From Halochromatium glycolicum (GTDB lineage: Bacteria; Pseudomonadota; Gammaproteobacteria; Chromatiales; Chromatiaceae): a stretch of DNA of 64,000 nt. The stretch is from contig NZ_NRSJ01000014.1 in the NCBI RefSeq assembly GCF_016584085.1, forward strand, positions 29,552-93,551. The letters run 5' to 3'. Under the pieces are notes generated by a model. It was not told the origin of the DNA. It saw only the letters and a program-made list of their open reading frames with translations, and ran no database searches. Below are positions 56,192 through 64,000 of this stretch, piece by piece. Made by a program: the position numbers and the translations under genes. Positions within the stretch are counted from its first letter, which is position 1, and the number at the start of each line of letters is the position of its first letter.

Positions 56192-56968
56192 TCAGTCCGA
56201 GGACGCCGAGGTGGCGAGCTCGCCGGGATACTGGGCGCGAATCCAGGCCTGGGTCTCGGCCGTGATCTGCTTCGGCGAGCGTCCCTCGGTCGGCAGCGGC
56301 GGGCCGATGCGCAGCCGAATCGTGCCGGGCAGCCGCATCAATGATCGGTGCGGCCAGCAATCACCGCTGTTATGGGTCATCGGCAGGACCTCAACCCCTG
56401 CACGCGCGGCGAGCATCGCGCCGCCAAGGTTGAAGCTGCCCAGCGTGCCCGGTGCCTGTCTCGTGCCCTCCGGGTAGATGACGACGCTGATACCCTCATC
56501 GAGGCGCTGCTGACCAACCCGAAGCAGCGTCTTCAACGCCTGCGAGCCCTTCGCTCGGTTGATGGCAATCGGCCTGAGCAGGGCTAGTCCCCAGCCGAAG
56601 AAGGGGACCCAGAGCAGCTCGCGCTTCACGATGGTCGCCTGTGGCGACACAACCAATTGGAGATAGAAGGTCTCCCATTGGCTCTGGTGGTTGCACATGA
56701 CCACCACGGGCCGATCCTTCGGGATGTGCTCGCGGCCTTCGACCTCGATGCGTACGCCGTTGAGTCGACGCAGCAGCCACATCGTTGCGCGCGACCAGAG
56801 GTTGACGAAGCGATAACGCTGCTCGAACGACTGGAACGGGGCGGCCGCGAGGCATAAGAGGCTGTGGACGATGCCGATCAGGTTGTAGAGCACGAAGAAC
56901 AGCAGGCTCAGCAGCCGGATCTTGAGGCTCGGTTGGCGTTTGCGGGCGTCGTTCGAGGGGGTGGGCAT
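56192..56968 (-). CDS. 1-acyl-sn-glycerol-3-phosphate acyltransferase family protein
   Basis: Inner-membrane acyltransferase of the PlsC type, 258 residues. The N-terminal hydrophobic segment lies near residues 16-40. The acyltransferase motif is NHQSQWET (HX4E rather than the usual HX4D), a form I know from some proteobacterial members, and the second motif is YPEGTRQAPG. The ATG at 56966-56968 gives MPTPSNDARKRQ; more upstream codons look non-coding. It probably makes phosphatidic acid or acylates another lysolipid. Confidence 0.9.
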   Translation of the reverse strand: MPTPSNDARKRQPSLKIRLLSLLFFVLYNLIGIVHSLLCLAAAPFQSFEQRYRFVNLWSRATMWLLRRLNGVRIEVEGREHIPKDRPVVVMCNHQSQWETFYLQLVVSPQATIVKRELLWVPFFGWGLALLRPIAINRAKGSQALKTLLRVGQQRLDEGISVVIYPEGTRQAPGTLGSFNLGGAMLAARAGVEVLPMTHNSGDCWPHRSLMRLPGTIRLRIGPPLPTEGRSPKQITAETQAWIRAQYPGELATSASSD

Positions 56969-57217
56969 AGGGCAGCACTGTGATCGATGAGGGGCAACGA
57001 TTATAGTCAGGCCCCCTTGGTCGCGGACATGACCGGAACGGGCCGTTGACCGGTCCCCCATTGGAAGAGCCGTTTGGGTGAAAGCGACGCTTGAGCGAGG
57101 TTCAAGCTCAGGCCGTTGTTGAAGGCTCCGGGCCAGATCATCTGCGGTGTCAGAACGGCTGCCGCATCCAGAGCTCTCCCGTATCAGGGCATCTCCCACA
57201 TCAAAGCATCGTCCACA

Positions 57218-59422
57218 TCAGAGCATTTCAAGGGGGTCCACGTCGATGGACCAGCGTAGCCGTCGGTTGCCGGACAACCCCCTGAGCGCTGGCAAGAGGA
57301 CCCGGATCAGCGCGTGCAGCGGAGCACGCTCGGGGCTTTGCAGCAGTAACTGGGCTCGAAAGCGCCCGGCTCGACGCTCCATACTGGCCGGGGCCGGCCC
57401 CCAGACCTGAATGCCCTGATGAGCGAGCGCGATCGCGTGCCCACGCGCCCTCTCCAAGAATTCGAGGGCAAACTGTTCTTCGCGGCTGTCGGCGCGGACC
57501 AGGGCCTGGAAACTGAATGGAGGCAGTGCCGCGTCGGCGCGCTCGGCGAGGGCCGCGGCAGCGAATGCGCCATAACCTTTGCGGAGCAGTTGCTGCAGAT
57601 AGGGATGGTTCGGATGCCGGGTCTGTACCAGCACGGTGCCGGGCAGTTCGGCACGGCCGGCCCGTCCGGCGACCTGAATGAGCAACTGCGCCATACGCTC
57701 GCCGGCACGGAAGTCGCTGCCATAGAGACCATGGTCGATATCCAGGATGCCGACGAGCGTGACGCCGGGCAGGTGGTGGCCCTTCGCCAGCATCTGGGTG
57801 CCGAGCAGGATCGGATAGGCACCGGCTTGAGCGGCGGTGAGGACGCGCTCGAGCTCCCCTCTGCGGCGGGTGCTATCGCGATCGATCCGAGCGAGCGGGA
57901 TACCCGGAAAACGTTGGCGCAGACTGTCTTCGACGCGCTCGGTGCCTTGCCCGAGTGGACGCAGATCCGGCGACTCGCAGTAGGGGCAATGCACCGGCAG
58001 GTCGGCCTGATCCCCGCAATGGTGACAGACGAGCCGCCCTCTACCACGATGAAGCGTCATCCGTGCGTCGCAGTGACGGCAGACACTGATCCAGCCGCAG
58101 TCATGGCAGGTCAGAACCGGCGAGAAGCCGCGGCGGTTTAGGAACAGCAGCACCTGATTGCCGGCTTCGATCACCTCCCCCATGCGCGTCAGCAGTGCAT
58201 GGGAAAGACCGGTGACCAGGGGCTGGGACCGGATGTCCGCGAGCAGCAGCCGTGGCGGGCGGGCGCCCCCGGCGCGCTGGCGCAGCCGGAGGTGGCGGTA
58301 ACGGCCCAGCTCGGCGTTCCTGAGGGTCTCGAGAGACGGTGTGGCGGAGCCCAGCAGCACCGGGCAATCGGTCATCTGCGCACGCCGCACCGCGACATCG
58401 CGTGCCGAGTAGCGGAAACCGTCTTGCTGCTTGAAGGAGACGTCATGCTCTTCGTCGACGATCACCAATCCGAGCTCGGGCAGCGGCGTGAAGACCGCCG
58501 AGCGGGTGCCGAGCACCAGCCGTGCTGACCCGCGTGCGGCGCGTAGCCAGCTCGATGCGCGCTCGCGCTCGGCCAACGCGGAGTGCAAGACCGCGCGTTC
58601 GACGGGTATGCGCTGCGCAAAGCGTTCGGCAAGCTGCGGCGTGAGGCCGATCTCGGGAACCAGCACCAAGACTTGTCGACCTCGAGCGAGCGTGTTGAGG
58701 ATCAGCCGGATGTAGACTTCGGTCTTGCCGCTTCCGGTTACGCCGTCGAGCAGAAAGCAGGCGAAGCCGAGGGTCTGATCGATTCGATCGACGGCCGCCT
58801 GCTGCTCTGCGTTCAGCTCGGGCAGCGGAGCGGGTGTGCCGGCGCTCGGCGGGGACCCATCGTCCAGAGGGACTTCGGCGCTGGCAGGCTCGAGGAGCCC
58901 CTTGCGCTCGAGCGATCTCAACGCGGCCCGGCAATCGCCGAGCTGTTCGCGCAGTGATGCCTCGTCGATCCCCTCTGGATGGGCCTGCAGGATCGACCAG
59001 ACCGCGCGCTGACGCGGTGCGCGGGCAAGGAGACCGTCATCAACGGCCCTGGCGTCGATCGGGATGCGCCAGCCGCGCCGGCGCTCCTTGAAGTCGGTAT
59101 CGGCCCGGCGCAGGCGGGCGGGGAGTGCTGTGAAGAGGGCCTCGCCCGGGGGGCAGTGGTAGTAGGCCGAGGCCCAGTTGAGCAGTTCGAGGTCCTGAGG
59201 CGTCAGCAGGGGGCCATCGTCGAGGCAGTGCTCGATCTCCTTGAGCCGGTGGTCGGCGACAGCCGATTCGGGCTGGCGATCAACGACGAGGCCGAGTCGG
59301 CGTCCACGGCCGAACGGCACCAGCACCCGTCTGCCGATCTCACAGTCGAGCCAGCCGGCGGGCAGGCGGTAATCGAAGAGCTCAGGCAATGGCGCGGCCA
59401 CCGCGACCCGGACGATCGCCAT
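57218..59422 (-). CDS. priA: Primosomal protein N' (PriA replication-restart helicase)
   Basis: A 734-residue superfamily 2 helicase that reloads the replisome at stalled forks. It has the N-terminal DNA-binding domain (APLPELFDYRLP), Walker A GVTGSGKTE, DEEH box (VIVDEEHDVSFKQQDGFRY), zinc-binding cysteines (CHDCGWISVCRHC, CHHCG, CPYCES) and the C-terminal helicase motifs (TQMLAKGHH, QVAGRAGRAE). The start at 59422 is preceded by GAGGAG on its strand. Confidence 0.96.
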   Translation of the reverse strand: MAIVRVAVAAPLPELFDYRLPAGWLDCEIGRRVLVPFGRGRRLGLVVDRQPESAVADHRLKEIEHCLDDGPLLTPQDLELLNWASAYYHCPPGEALFTALPARLRRADTDFKERRRGWRIPIDARAVDDGLLARAPRQRAVWSILQAHPEGIDEASLREQLGDCRAALRSLERKGLLEPASAEVPLDDGSPPSAGTPAPLPELNAEQQAAVDRIDQTLGFACFLLDGVTGSGKTEVYIRLILNTLARGRQVLVLVPEIGLTPQLAERFAQRIPVERAVLHSALAERERASSWLRAARGSARLVLGTRSAVFTPLPELGLVIVDEEHDVSFKQQDGFRYSARDVAVRRAQMTDCPVLLGSATPSLETLRNAELGRYRHLRLRQRAGGARPPRLLLADIRSQPLVTGLSHALLTRMGEVIEAGNQVLLFLNRRGFSPVLTCHDCGWISVCRHCDARMTLHRGRGRLVCHHCGDQADLPVHCPYCESPDLRPLGQGTERVEDSLRQRFPGIPLARIDRDSTRRRGELERVLTAAQAGAYPILLGTQMLAKGHHLPGVTLVGILDIDHGLYGSDFRAGERMAQLLIQVAGRAGRAELPGTVLVQTRHPNHPYLQQLLRKGYGAFAAAALAERADAALPPFSFQALVRADSREEQFALEFLERARGHAIALAHQGIQVWGPAPASMERRAGRFRAQLLLQSPERAPLHALIRVLLPALRGLSGNRRLRWSIDVDPLEML

Positions 59423-59706
59423 CGTCTGCTCCTCAGGGGGGCGAATCTCGGGTGAACGCTCGAGGCCTGGCATGGGTCCGATGTGATGGCTGCGGTGCGG
59501 CGGCGCCTGTTAGGCCGCGGGCGGCCTGGATTGCAGGGGGATTGAATGCGGCGAGCCGAGGCTCGATCGGCCTCGTCGCTGCGGGACCGGCCTATTGGCT
59601 GCGCTGGGATCGAGCCTGTCGCCTTGCCCGGTCCGGTCAACCGTGTATTATTGCCGCGTCGATCCGCTCGCTGTCGAATTCGATATAGAGGACAGGGTAT
59701 TGCGCC

Positions 59707-60336
59707 ATGTTGTCACTGAGCCAACAAGTCCTGCGCACCGATCTGGCGGGCATGCCGCTGGAATGGATCGACTATCGGGCGGCGGCACGCCTCTATTTCC
59801 TCGGGCAGGTCGCCTACGCCTGCGGTAATCCGATGATCCTGCTGCGCGGCGGGATCAACGCGCGCACGCGCGAGCGCAGCGAGCTCGCGATCCATTCGAT
59901 TATCGCGACCCACGGCACCCATCATGGCCTGAGCAAGCTGGCCGACGATTACACGCCGCCGCTCTCGAACCGGACCCTGTTCCAGCGCGACGATCATCTC
60001 TGCCTCTACTGTGGCGGGCGCTTTTCGGCACGCCATCTGTCGCGCGATCATGTCCGACCGGTCAGCAAGGGCGGGCGCGACGAGTGGAACAACGTTGTGA
60101 CCGCTTGTGTCCGCTGCAATAACTACAAGGCCGGGCGGACGCCCGAGGCGGCGGGTATGCAGCTCCTCGCGGTGCCCTTTATACCGACGCATGTCGAGTA
60201 CATCTACTTGATGGGGCGTAACGTGCTCGCGGACCAGATGGCATTCCTGCGCGCCCACTTTCCGCGTACCAGTCCGCTGCTGCAGCGTCTCCCGGATACC
60301 GGCCCACTCGTGACCAACGACCTACCAACGCAATGA
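59707..60336 (+). CDS. HNH endonuclease family protein
   Basis: A 209-residue protein with an HNH domain: CLYCGGRFS, then LSRDHVRPVSKGGRDEWNN and CVRCNNYKAGRTP, giving two CxxC zinc pairs around the DH...N core. Such stand-alone HNH proteins are common in gammaproteobacteria, and the biological role is not known. The stop overlaps the next gene's ATG by four bases. Confidence 0.92.
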   Translation: MLSLSQQVLRTDLAGMPLEWIDYRAAARLYFLGQVAYACGNPMILLRGGINARTRERSELAIHSIIATHGTHHGLSKLADDYTPPLSNRTLFQRDDHLCLYCGGRFSARHLSRDHVRPVSKGGRDEWNNVVTACVRCNNYKAGRTPEAAGMQLLAVPFIPTHVEYIYLMGRNVLADQMAFLRAHFPRTSPLLQRLPDTGPLVTNDLPTQ

Positions 60337-61211
60337 CGGATTGGCAATCGATCGCAGATCAGATCGCAACGGCCTCGGGAGGCCCATTCAGCCCGGGGCG
60401 TCCGCAGACCGTCGGCGGCGGCTGTATCAACCGAGCCGTCGTGCTCGATGACGGCCAGCGGCGCCTATTCGTCAAGCTGAACGCGGCCGATCTGGTGACG
60501 ATGTTCGAGGCGGAGGCTGCAGGTCTGGCTGAGATGGCGGCGACCGACAGCATCCGTGTCCCGGTCCCGGTCTGCACCGGCGTGGCCGGCCACGAGTCGT
60601 TCATCGCAATGGAGTACATCGAGCTCGGCGGCGGTCGCGGCGATGCCGCCGAAGCCGGCCGCCAGTTGGCCGCGATGCACCGCTGCACGCGCGAGCGTTT
60701 TGGCTGGGACCGGGATAACACGATCGGCTCAACGCCGCAGCCGAATCGCGAGCACGAGGATTGGGTGAGCTTCTGGCGCGACCAGCGGCTCGGCTTCCAG
60801 CTCGAACTCGCTGGTCGCAATGGCTATCGTGGACGTCTCCAGCAGCGTGGGGGGCAACTGCTCGACCGTTTTGGCGCGCTGATCGATCAGGACCCGGCCC
60901 CCTCGCTGCTGCATGGCGATCTCTGGGGAGGTAATCTGGGCTATGCCCGCGGCGGCGAGCCCGTCATCTTCGATCCGGCCTGTTACTACGGTGATCGCGA
61001 GGCCGATCTTGCGATGACCGAACTGTTCGGCGGATTCGGCGGGCAATTCCGGTCAGCCTATGAAGACGCTTGGCCGCTGCCGGCTGGCTATCAGGTCCGC
61101 AAACAGCTCTACAACCTCTACCATATCCTCAATCATCTGAACCTGTTCGGTGGCGGTTATCTGAGCCAGGCCGAAGGGATGATCGACCGACTCCTCGCCG
61201 AGCTGCGCTAA
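60333..61211 (+). CDS. Fructosamine-kinase family protein
   Basis: A 292-residue kinase of the APH/fructosamine-3-kinase fold. VGGGCINRAVVLDDG and LFVKLN form the ATP-binding lobe, SLLHGDLWGGNLGY is the catalytic loop and VIFDPACYYGDREADLAM the metal-binding block. It resembles YniA-type proteins thought to repair glycated proteins; the substrate is not shown. It is coupled to the HNH gene by ATGA. Confidence 0.93.
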   Translation: MTDWQSIADQIATASGGPFSPGRPQTVGGGCINRAVVLDDGQRRLFVKLNAADLVTMFEAEAAGLAEMAATDSIRVPVPVCTGVAGHESFIAMEYIELGGGRGDAAEAGRQLAAMHRCTRERFGWDRDNTIGSTPQPNREHEDWVSFWRDQRLGFQLELAGRNGYRGRLQQRGGQLLDRFGALIDQDPAPSLLHGDLWGGNLGYARGGEPVIFDPACYYGDREADLAMTELFGGFGGQFRSAYEDAWPLPAGYQVRKQLYNLYHILNHLNLFGGGYLSQAEGMIDRLLAELR

Positions 61212-61402
61212 CGTTCATGGCACAGTGTGCCACCCCGGACGATCAATGTCGCGTGATTCAGGGTAACGCCTTCATCGGCGTGCGTGGCCGCTTCCTTCCG
61301 ATTCCGTTACGGTTATGTTAAAAGGCTTCCGGTAGCGGACGGGGGCTAGACCGCCGTCCGCTGCATCACCTCCCTCCCTCCGTTCCAACCGCTGGTTATC
61401 GA

Positions 61403-61915
61403 ATGTCTCGCGAGCTGCTGTTGCTGCGGCATGCAAAGTCCGACTGGGACACTGATGCAGCCTCTGACATCGAGCGCCCTCTCGCCAAGCGCGGAAGGCG
61501 CGAGGCCCCGCGAATCGGAGAATGGCTCTATCGTGAGGGGCTCGTTCCGGCTCTGATCGTGAGCTCACCGGCAGAGCGTGCGCGCGAGACGACACTGAAG
61601 GTCTGCAAAGGACTCGATTACAAGAAGCGCGATGTCCAATGGGACCTGGCTGTCTACGATGCCGGGCTTGATGAACTGCTTCAGGTGCTCGCCAAATATC
61701 CTAAGGAACCGGCAAGCCTGCTATTGGTGGGGCACAATCCTGGGCTCGAGGATCTGCTGCGCTATCTCACCGACGGCGATCTCGAGGAGCTGGCCAATGG
61801 CAAGCTACTGCCAACTGCGGCGTTGGCAAGGCTGGAGATGCCCGAGGACTGGTCTTCGCTTGTGGCTGGCGCTGGCGTGCTGGTGAACCTCGTTCGCGCC
61901 AAAGCGATGAAGTAG
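61403..61915 (+). CDS. SixA-like histidine phosphatase
   Basis: A 170-residue single-domain phosphatase of the histidine phosphatase superfamily, with the catalytic RHAK motif (LLLRHAKSDWD, His9), the conserved region VSSPAERARETT and a second His in LLVGHNPGLEDL. In E. coli SixA dephosphorylates histidine phosphotransfer domains; this protein's target is unknown. Confidence 0.92.
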   Translation: MSRELLLLRHAKSDWDTDAASDIERPLAKRGRREAPRIGEWLYREGLVPALIVSSPAERARETTLKVCKGLDYKKRDVQWDLAVYDAGLDELLQVLAKYPKEPASLLLVGHNPGLEDLLRYLTDGDLEELANGKLLPTAALARLEMPEDWSSLVAGAGVLVNLVRAKAMK

Positions 61916-62210
61916 TCCGCCCGCTGCTGCGGGTTGTTGCTAAGAGGTCCTATCAAAATGCCTGGCTAGCCTACACAGGCTGCGGATTTGTTGGACCGTA
62001 GAGGGCATTCTGGTCGCGCGATCTAAAGATAGGCCAGTCTGTTGCGCATCCTGGCGCGCTATGACTGGCGCCCAAACGGCCAGCGCCGGTCCGCGATTTC
62101 GCTCCGATGTCTCATGACATTCGAGGCTAACCGCGAGACCGGCGCTTGGTGCGATCTTCTTGATCGCAGCTGACCGCTGAGACCCCTTGACGGCCTCAAT
62201 CGGTCAGTAA

Positions 62211-62242
62211 CAGCGGTCTATCAATCTCTCAATAGGCCGCTG
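62211..62242 (-). terminator. Hairpin downstream of the puc operon
   Basis: An 11-bp stem (cagcggtctat / ataggccgctg, one G-T pair) with a 10-base loop lies 18 bp after the stop of the last antenna gene, read on the minus strand. It is a plausible terminator or 3'-stabilising hairpin. No strong T tract follows. Confidence 0.55.
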
Positions 62243-62260
62243 CGGCTCTAGGCAGCTTGA

Positions 62261-62431
62261 TCAACCGCCCCAGTACGCGCCGTACGGGCTAACGGTGAAC
62301 AGGAAAGCGTGGATCAGGATGCCGAGCAGGAACACGGACATCAGGATCGGGACCAGCCATGTGCCAGGATTCAGGACGAGCCAGACCTTCCAGTCGTCTT
62401 CAGGATTTTTTGGTTTTTGGATTTCGGCCAT
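62261..62431 (-). CDS. pucA: Light-harvesting antenna alpha subunit (LH2-type), second pair
   Basis: A 56-residue membrane polypeptide, missing from ordinary ORF lists because of its size. The frame gives MAEIQKPKNPEDDWKVWLVL, then NPGTWLVPI and GILIHAFLF, ending YGAYWGG. The single helix contains the His that binds bacteriochlorophyll a. The WLVLNP motif near the start of the helix is the LH2 alpha pattern, unlike the DPRR of LH1 alpha. It pairs with the beta gene just upstream. Confidence 0.88.
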   Translation of the reverse strand: MAEIQKPKNPEDDWKVWLVLNPGTWLVPILMSVFLLGILIHAFLFTVSPYGAYWGG

Positions 62432-62510
62432 CTTTTTGCCCTCTCTTGCAGGGTATCAGGTGTGTTGCTTGGAGCGTGCTAGATCGGTAACCGATCAAAG
62501 CGTCGGTTGC

Positions 62511-62654
62511 TCAGAACCAGGGCTTCCAGGCCAAGACGAGAATATGAGCAACAGCGGCGATACCGACAAACGCGGTGTAGGTGACCTTGAATTGCTCGTG
62601 GAATTCTTTCGCTTGATCAGGGGTCAGGCCCGAAAGGCTTGCGGGGTCGGCCAT
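62511..62654 (-). CDS. pucB: Light-harvesting antenna beta subunit (LH2-type), second pair
   Basis: A 47-residue polypeptide starting MADPASLSGLTPDQAKEFHE, followed by TAFVGIAAVAHILVLAWKPWF. Two His residues are visible, one in the N-terminal region (KEFHE) and one in the helix (VAHIL), the usual bacteriochlorophyll ligands of beta chains. It is nearly identical to the first-pair beta gene, so the pairs arose by duplication. Confidence 0.88.
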   Translation of the reverse strand: MADPASLSGLTPDQAKEFHEQFKVTYTAFVGIAAVAHILVLAWKPWF

Positions 62655-62787
62655 TTTGTTGTCTCCGTTGAGATCAAAGGATGCCGCTTGTCGTGATTGC
62701 GGCGGTCATCGTTGCTCCGAGTCAGGAGCCAACGAGAAGCGGTAGCGGAGTCTGCGGCGAGCCGTCAGCTCCTTCGGCGAATAGTTT

Positions 62788-63015
62788 TTATTCAGCTGGC
62801 GCGGCTGCAGGTGCCGGAGCAGCCTCAACGGCAGGCGCTGCGTCAGCAACCCAGTACTCGCTATAGGGGCTGACCGAGAACAGGAAGGCATGGATCAGGA
62901 TGCCGAGCAGGAACACAGACATCAGGATCGGAACCAGCCAAGTTGCAGGATTCAGGACCAGCCAGATGCGGTAGTCTTGCTCTTTCGGCTTGTAATTGAA
63001 GACGTCTTGGAACAT
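62788..63015 (-). CDS. pucA: Light-harvesting antenna alpha subunit (LH2-type), first pair
   Basis: A 75-residue alpha polypeptide. The helix (IWLVLNPATWLVPILMSVFL then GILIHAFLF) is almost the same as in the other alpha gene, but the C-terminus is extended by about 20 Ala/Pro-rich residues after YSEYW. Such tails occur in some antenna alpha chains and may be trimmed. An RBS (gagga) precedes the ATG. The spacer to the next pair is 133 bp. Confidence 0.9.
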   Translation of the reverse strand: MFQDVFNYKPKEQDYRIWLVLNPATWLVPILMSVFLLGILIHAFLFSVSPYSEYWVADAAPAVEAAPAPAAAPAE

Positions 63016-63055
63016 GAGTTAAATCCTCTAAATCGAGATTCGGGTCAAACTGGAA

Positions 63056-63199
63056 TCAGAACCAGGGCTTCCAGGCCAGAACCAGGATGTGTGCCACAGC
63101 AGCGATACCGACGAACGTGGTGTAGGTGATCTTGAATTGCTCGTGGAATTCTTTTGCTTGCTCAGGCGTCAGGCCCGAAACGCTCTTCATGTCAGCCAT
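63056..63199 (-). CDS. pucB: Light-harvesting antenna beta subunit (LH2-type), first pair
   Basis: A 47-residue beta chain, MADMKSVSGLTPEQAKEFHE and then FVGIAAVAHILVLAWKPWF, heading the operon. It differs from the second beta chain at only a handful of positions. The ATG has a strong RBS (ggaggg) on the minus strand. About 140 bases of leader separate it from the predicted transcription start. Confidence 0.9.
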   Translation of the reverse strand: MADMKSVSGLTPEQAKEFHEQFKITYTTFVGIAAVAHILVLAWKPWF

Positions 63200-63346
63200 T
63201 TACATACCCTCCGTTAAGGGTTCGATGACAGTACCGCACCAGTCTGTGCGGCGGGACTCGACCCGACGTCAGGCGTCGGATCGAACTGTACGACCGGCGA
63301 TGCCGGGGGCCTCTCCTTGGGCCGTGATCGCGTTTCCATGGCTGTC

Positions 63347-63374
63347 AGTTTAGTTTGACAGCACTAAATGTCAA
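63347..63374 (-). promoter_or_regulatory. Sigma70-like promoter of the puc operon
   Basis: On the minus strand TTGACA (63374-63369) and TAAACT (63352-63347) are 16 bp apart. The -35 box is a perfect match; the -10 box matches at four of six bases. The transcript would start near 63340. Confidence 0.6.
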
Positions 63375-63386
63375 CCCAAATGTACA
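63369..63386. promoter_or_regulatory. PpsR/CrtJ-type operator (TGT-N12-ACA)
   Basis: The sequence tgtcaacccaaatgtaca fits TGT-N12-ACA, the binding consensus of the PpsR/CrtJ repressor of photosynthesis genes. It covers the -35 box of the predicted puc promoter, so binding would block transcription in oxygen. The match is seen; the function is inferred. Confidence 0.6.
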
Positions 63387-64000
63387 GAATCGATTGTGGT
63401 TTCTTTTTGGAGCCGTGTTCAGGGGTTGTAACACTCTGAAGAGAAAGAATAAAACGATCCTTTCGCCAAGTGTCTCGGCAGGCTGACAACGACGAAGTTG
63501 ACACCATTCGGCGGTTTGCAGGGGCGAAAACTCGGGTGAGCAGCCGATTCGGCTCCAGCGAGAGCGACCGCTGAGCTGGGCTCGCGGTCATAGGAGCGGA
63601 CGGTTCGAGATGAAGAAACGCTGTTTAATGAGGCGCTTAGCGCATGGCCGGTGGGTCGGACGCTGATTCTTGGGGCGTTGCAAACGACAGCAGCCGAGAT
63701 CGGCAAGAGACTGATCTAGCGCAAAGAAATTGGATCGGGGCAGGGCCATCCAGCCGAAGACCCTCGCGTCTCGGTGCACGCAAGCGGTCGTCAGGTTGGC
63801 GCAGCGGTCGACAGCAGTGTCTATGGATAGGGGGACGCTCGGGCCATTGTTGCCATGCTGGTGAGCCCGGTCAGCAGGGTGTGGGCGGTGACGCGGCAGG
63901 TCTGGCAGGTAAGGTGGCAGGTCTGGCTGACCGCCGTTGAGGGGAGGTTGTGGCTCTGCGTGAGCTGGTCGGGGGCGAGACGAGGGGGATGGCTCGGGAA
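63387..64000. other. Region without a recognised gene
   Basis: The open frames in this last 614 bp are short, without RBS or known motifs. A 40-codon open stretch on the plus strand (about 63599-63718, ending GKRLI) looks somewhat protein-like but has no start codon. The region is GC-rich, and the frame of any gene entering from the right cannot be judged. Confidence 0.35.

Noticed and set aside
62261..63199. Calling the antenna genes LH1 (puf)
   Set aside because: The alpha chains have the WLVLNP motif of LH2 rather than the DPRR of LH1, and no pufL or pufM gene follows the pairs.
63599..63718. Short plus-strand frame ending in GKRLI
   Set aside because: It looks faintly protein-like but has no start codon or RBS and about 40 codons; not enough to call a gene.

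Overview
This 64 kb window is a high-GC chromosomal segment from a purple sulfur bacterium, most likely a member of the Chromatiaceae (Gammaproteobacteria). The main reasons are two tandem light-harvesting beta/alpha gene pairs of the LH2 (puc) type at the right end, a hupK-hypC-hypD-hypE hydrogenase maturation cluster at the left end in the order known from Thiocapsa-like bacteria, and typical gammaproteobacterial blocks (pilMNOPQ-aroK-aroB-gltB-gltD, hslVU, ubiE-ubiJ-ubiB, priA, argS). The genus cannot be fixed from the sequence alone.

Layout. 1-3300: NiFe-hydrogenase maturation genes; hypD carries what looks like a pair of compensating frameshifts. 3469-4185: a lone SDR oxidoreductase. 4608-13614: a decayed defence-type island. 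It holds remnants of an SNF2-like helicase, an Eco57I/PglX-like adenine methylase, an Rpn-type nuclease, a large DEAD/DEAH helicase and a UvrD-like helicase, nearly all broken by frameshifts and internal deletions. The only intact genes in it are a translationally coupled pair: an SMC/OLD-like AAA ATPase and a 147-residue protein with nuclease-like residues. 14075-21844: a pyrophosphate-metabolism block with a PPi-dependent phosphofructokinase, an uncharacterised 258-aa protein, two different membrane proton/sodium pyrophosphatases (one K+-dependent by motif, one K+-independent) and a soluble pyrophosphatase. 21921-27735: DUF1840 protein, OpgH glucosyltransferase, ribosomal protein L31, malic enzyme and citrate synthase, followed by a 159-bp imperfect palindrome. 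28070-35738: type IV pilus assembly genes pilMNOPQ plus shikimate genes aroK-aroB. 36151-42289: glutamate synthase. 42301-48148: HslVU protease, a DUF971 protein and the ubiquinone genes. 48227-61915: SPOR protein, argS, arfB, two DEAD-box RNA helicases, acyltransferase, priA, an HNH nuclease, a fructosamine-kinase-like protein and a SixA-like phosphatase. 62261-63386: the puc antenna operon with a sigma70-like promoter overlapped by a PpsR/CrtJ-type operator. 63387-64000: nothing recognisable.

How the genes fit together. The PPi block would let the cell run reversible glycolysis with PPi and couple light-driven or hydrolytic PPi turnover to ion gradients, which suits a phototroph with fluctuating energy supply. 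The hydrogenase maturation genes and the antenna operon fit anaerobic phototrophic growth. Most of the remainder is conserved housekeeping. The points that most deserve follow-up are the intact ATPase/partner pair inside the decayed island, the PPi block with its unknown gene, the low-GC patch inside pilQ, the CTGGG repeat that throws the large helicase out of frame, and the long palindrome after the citrate synthase gene.
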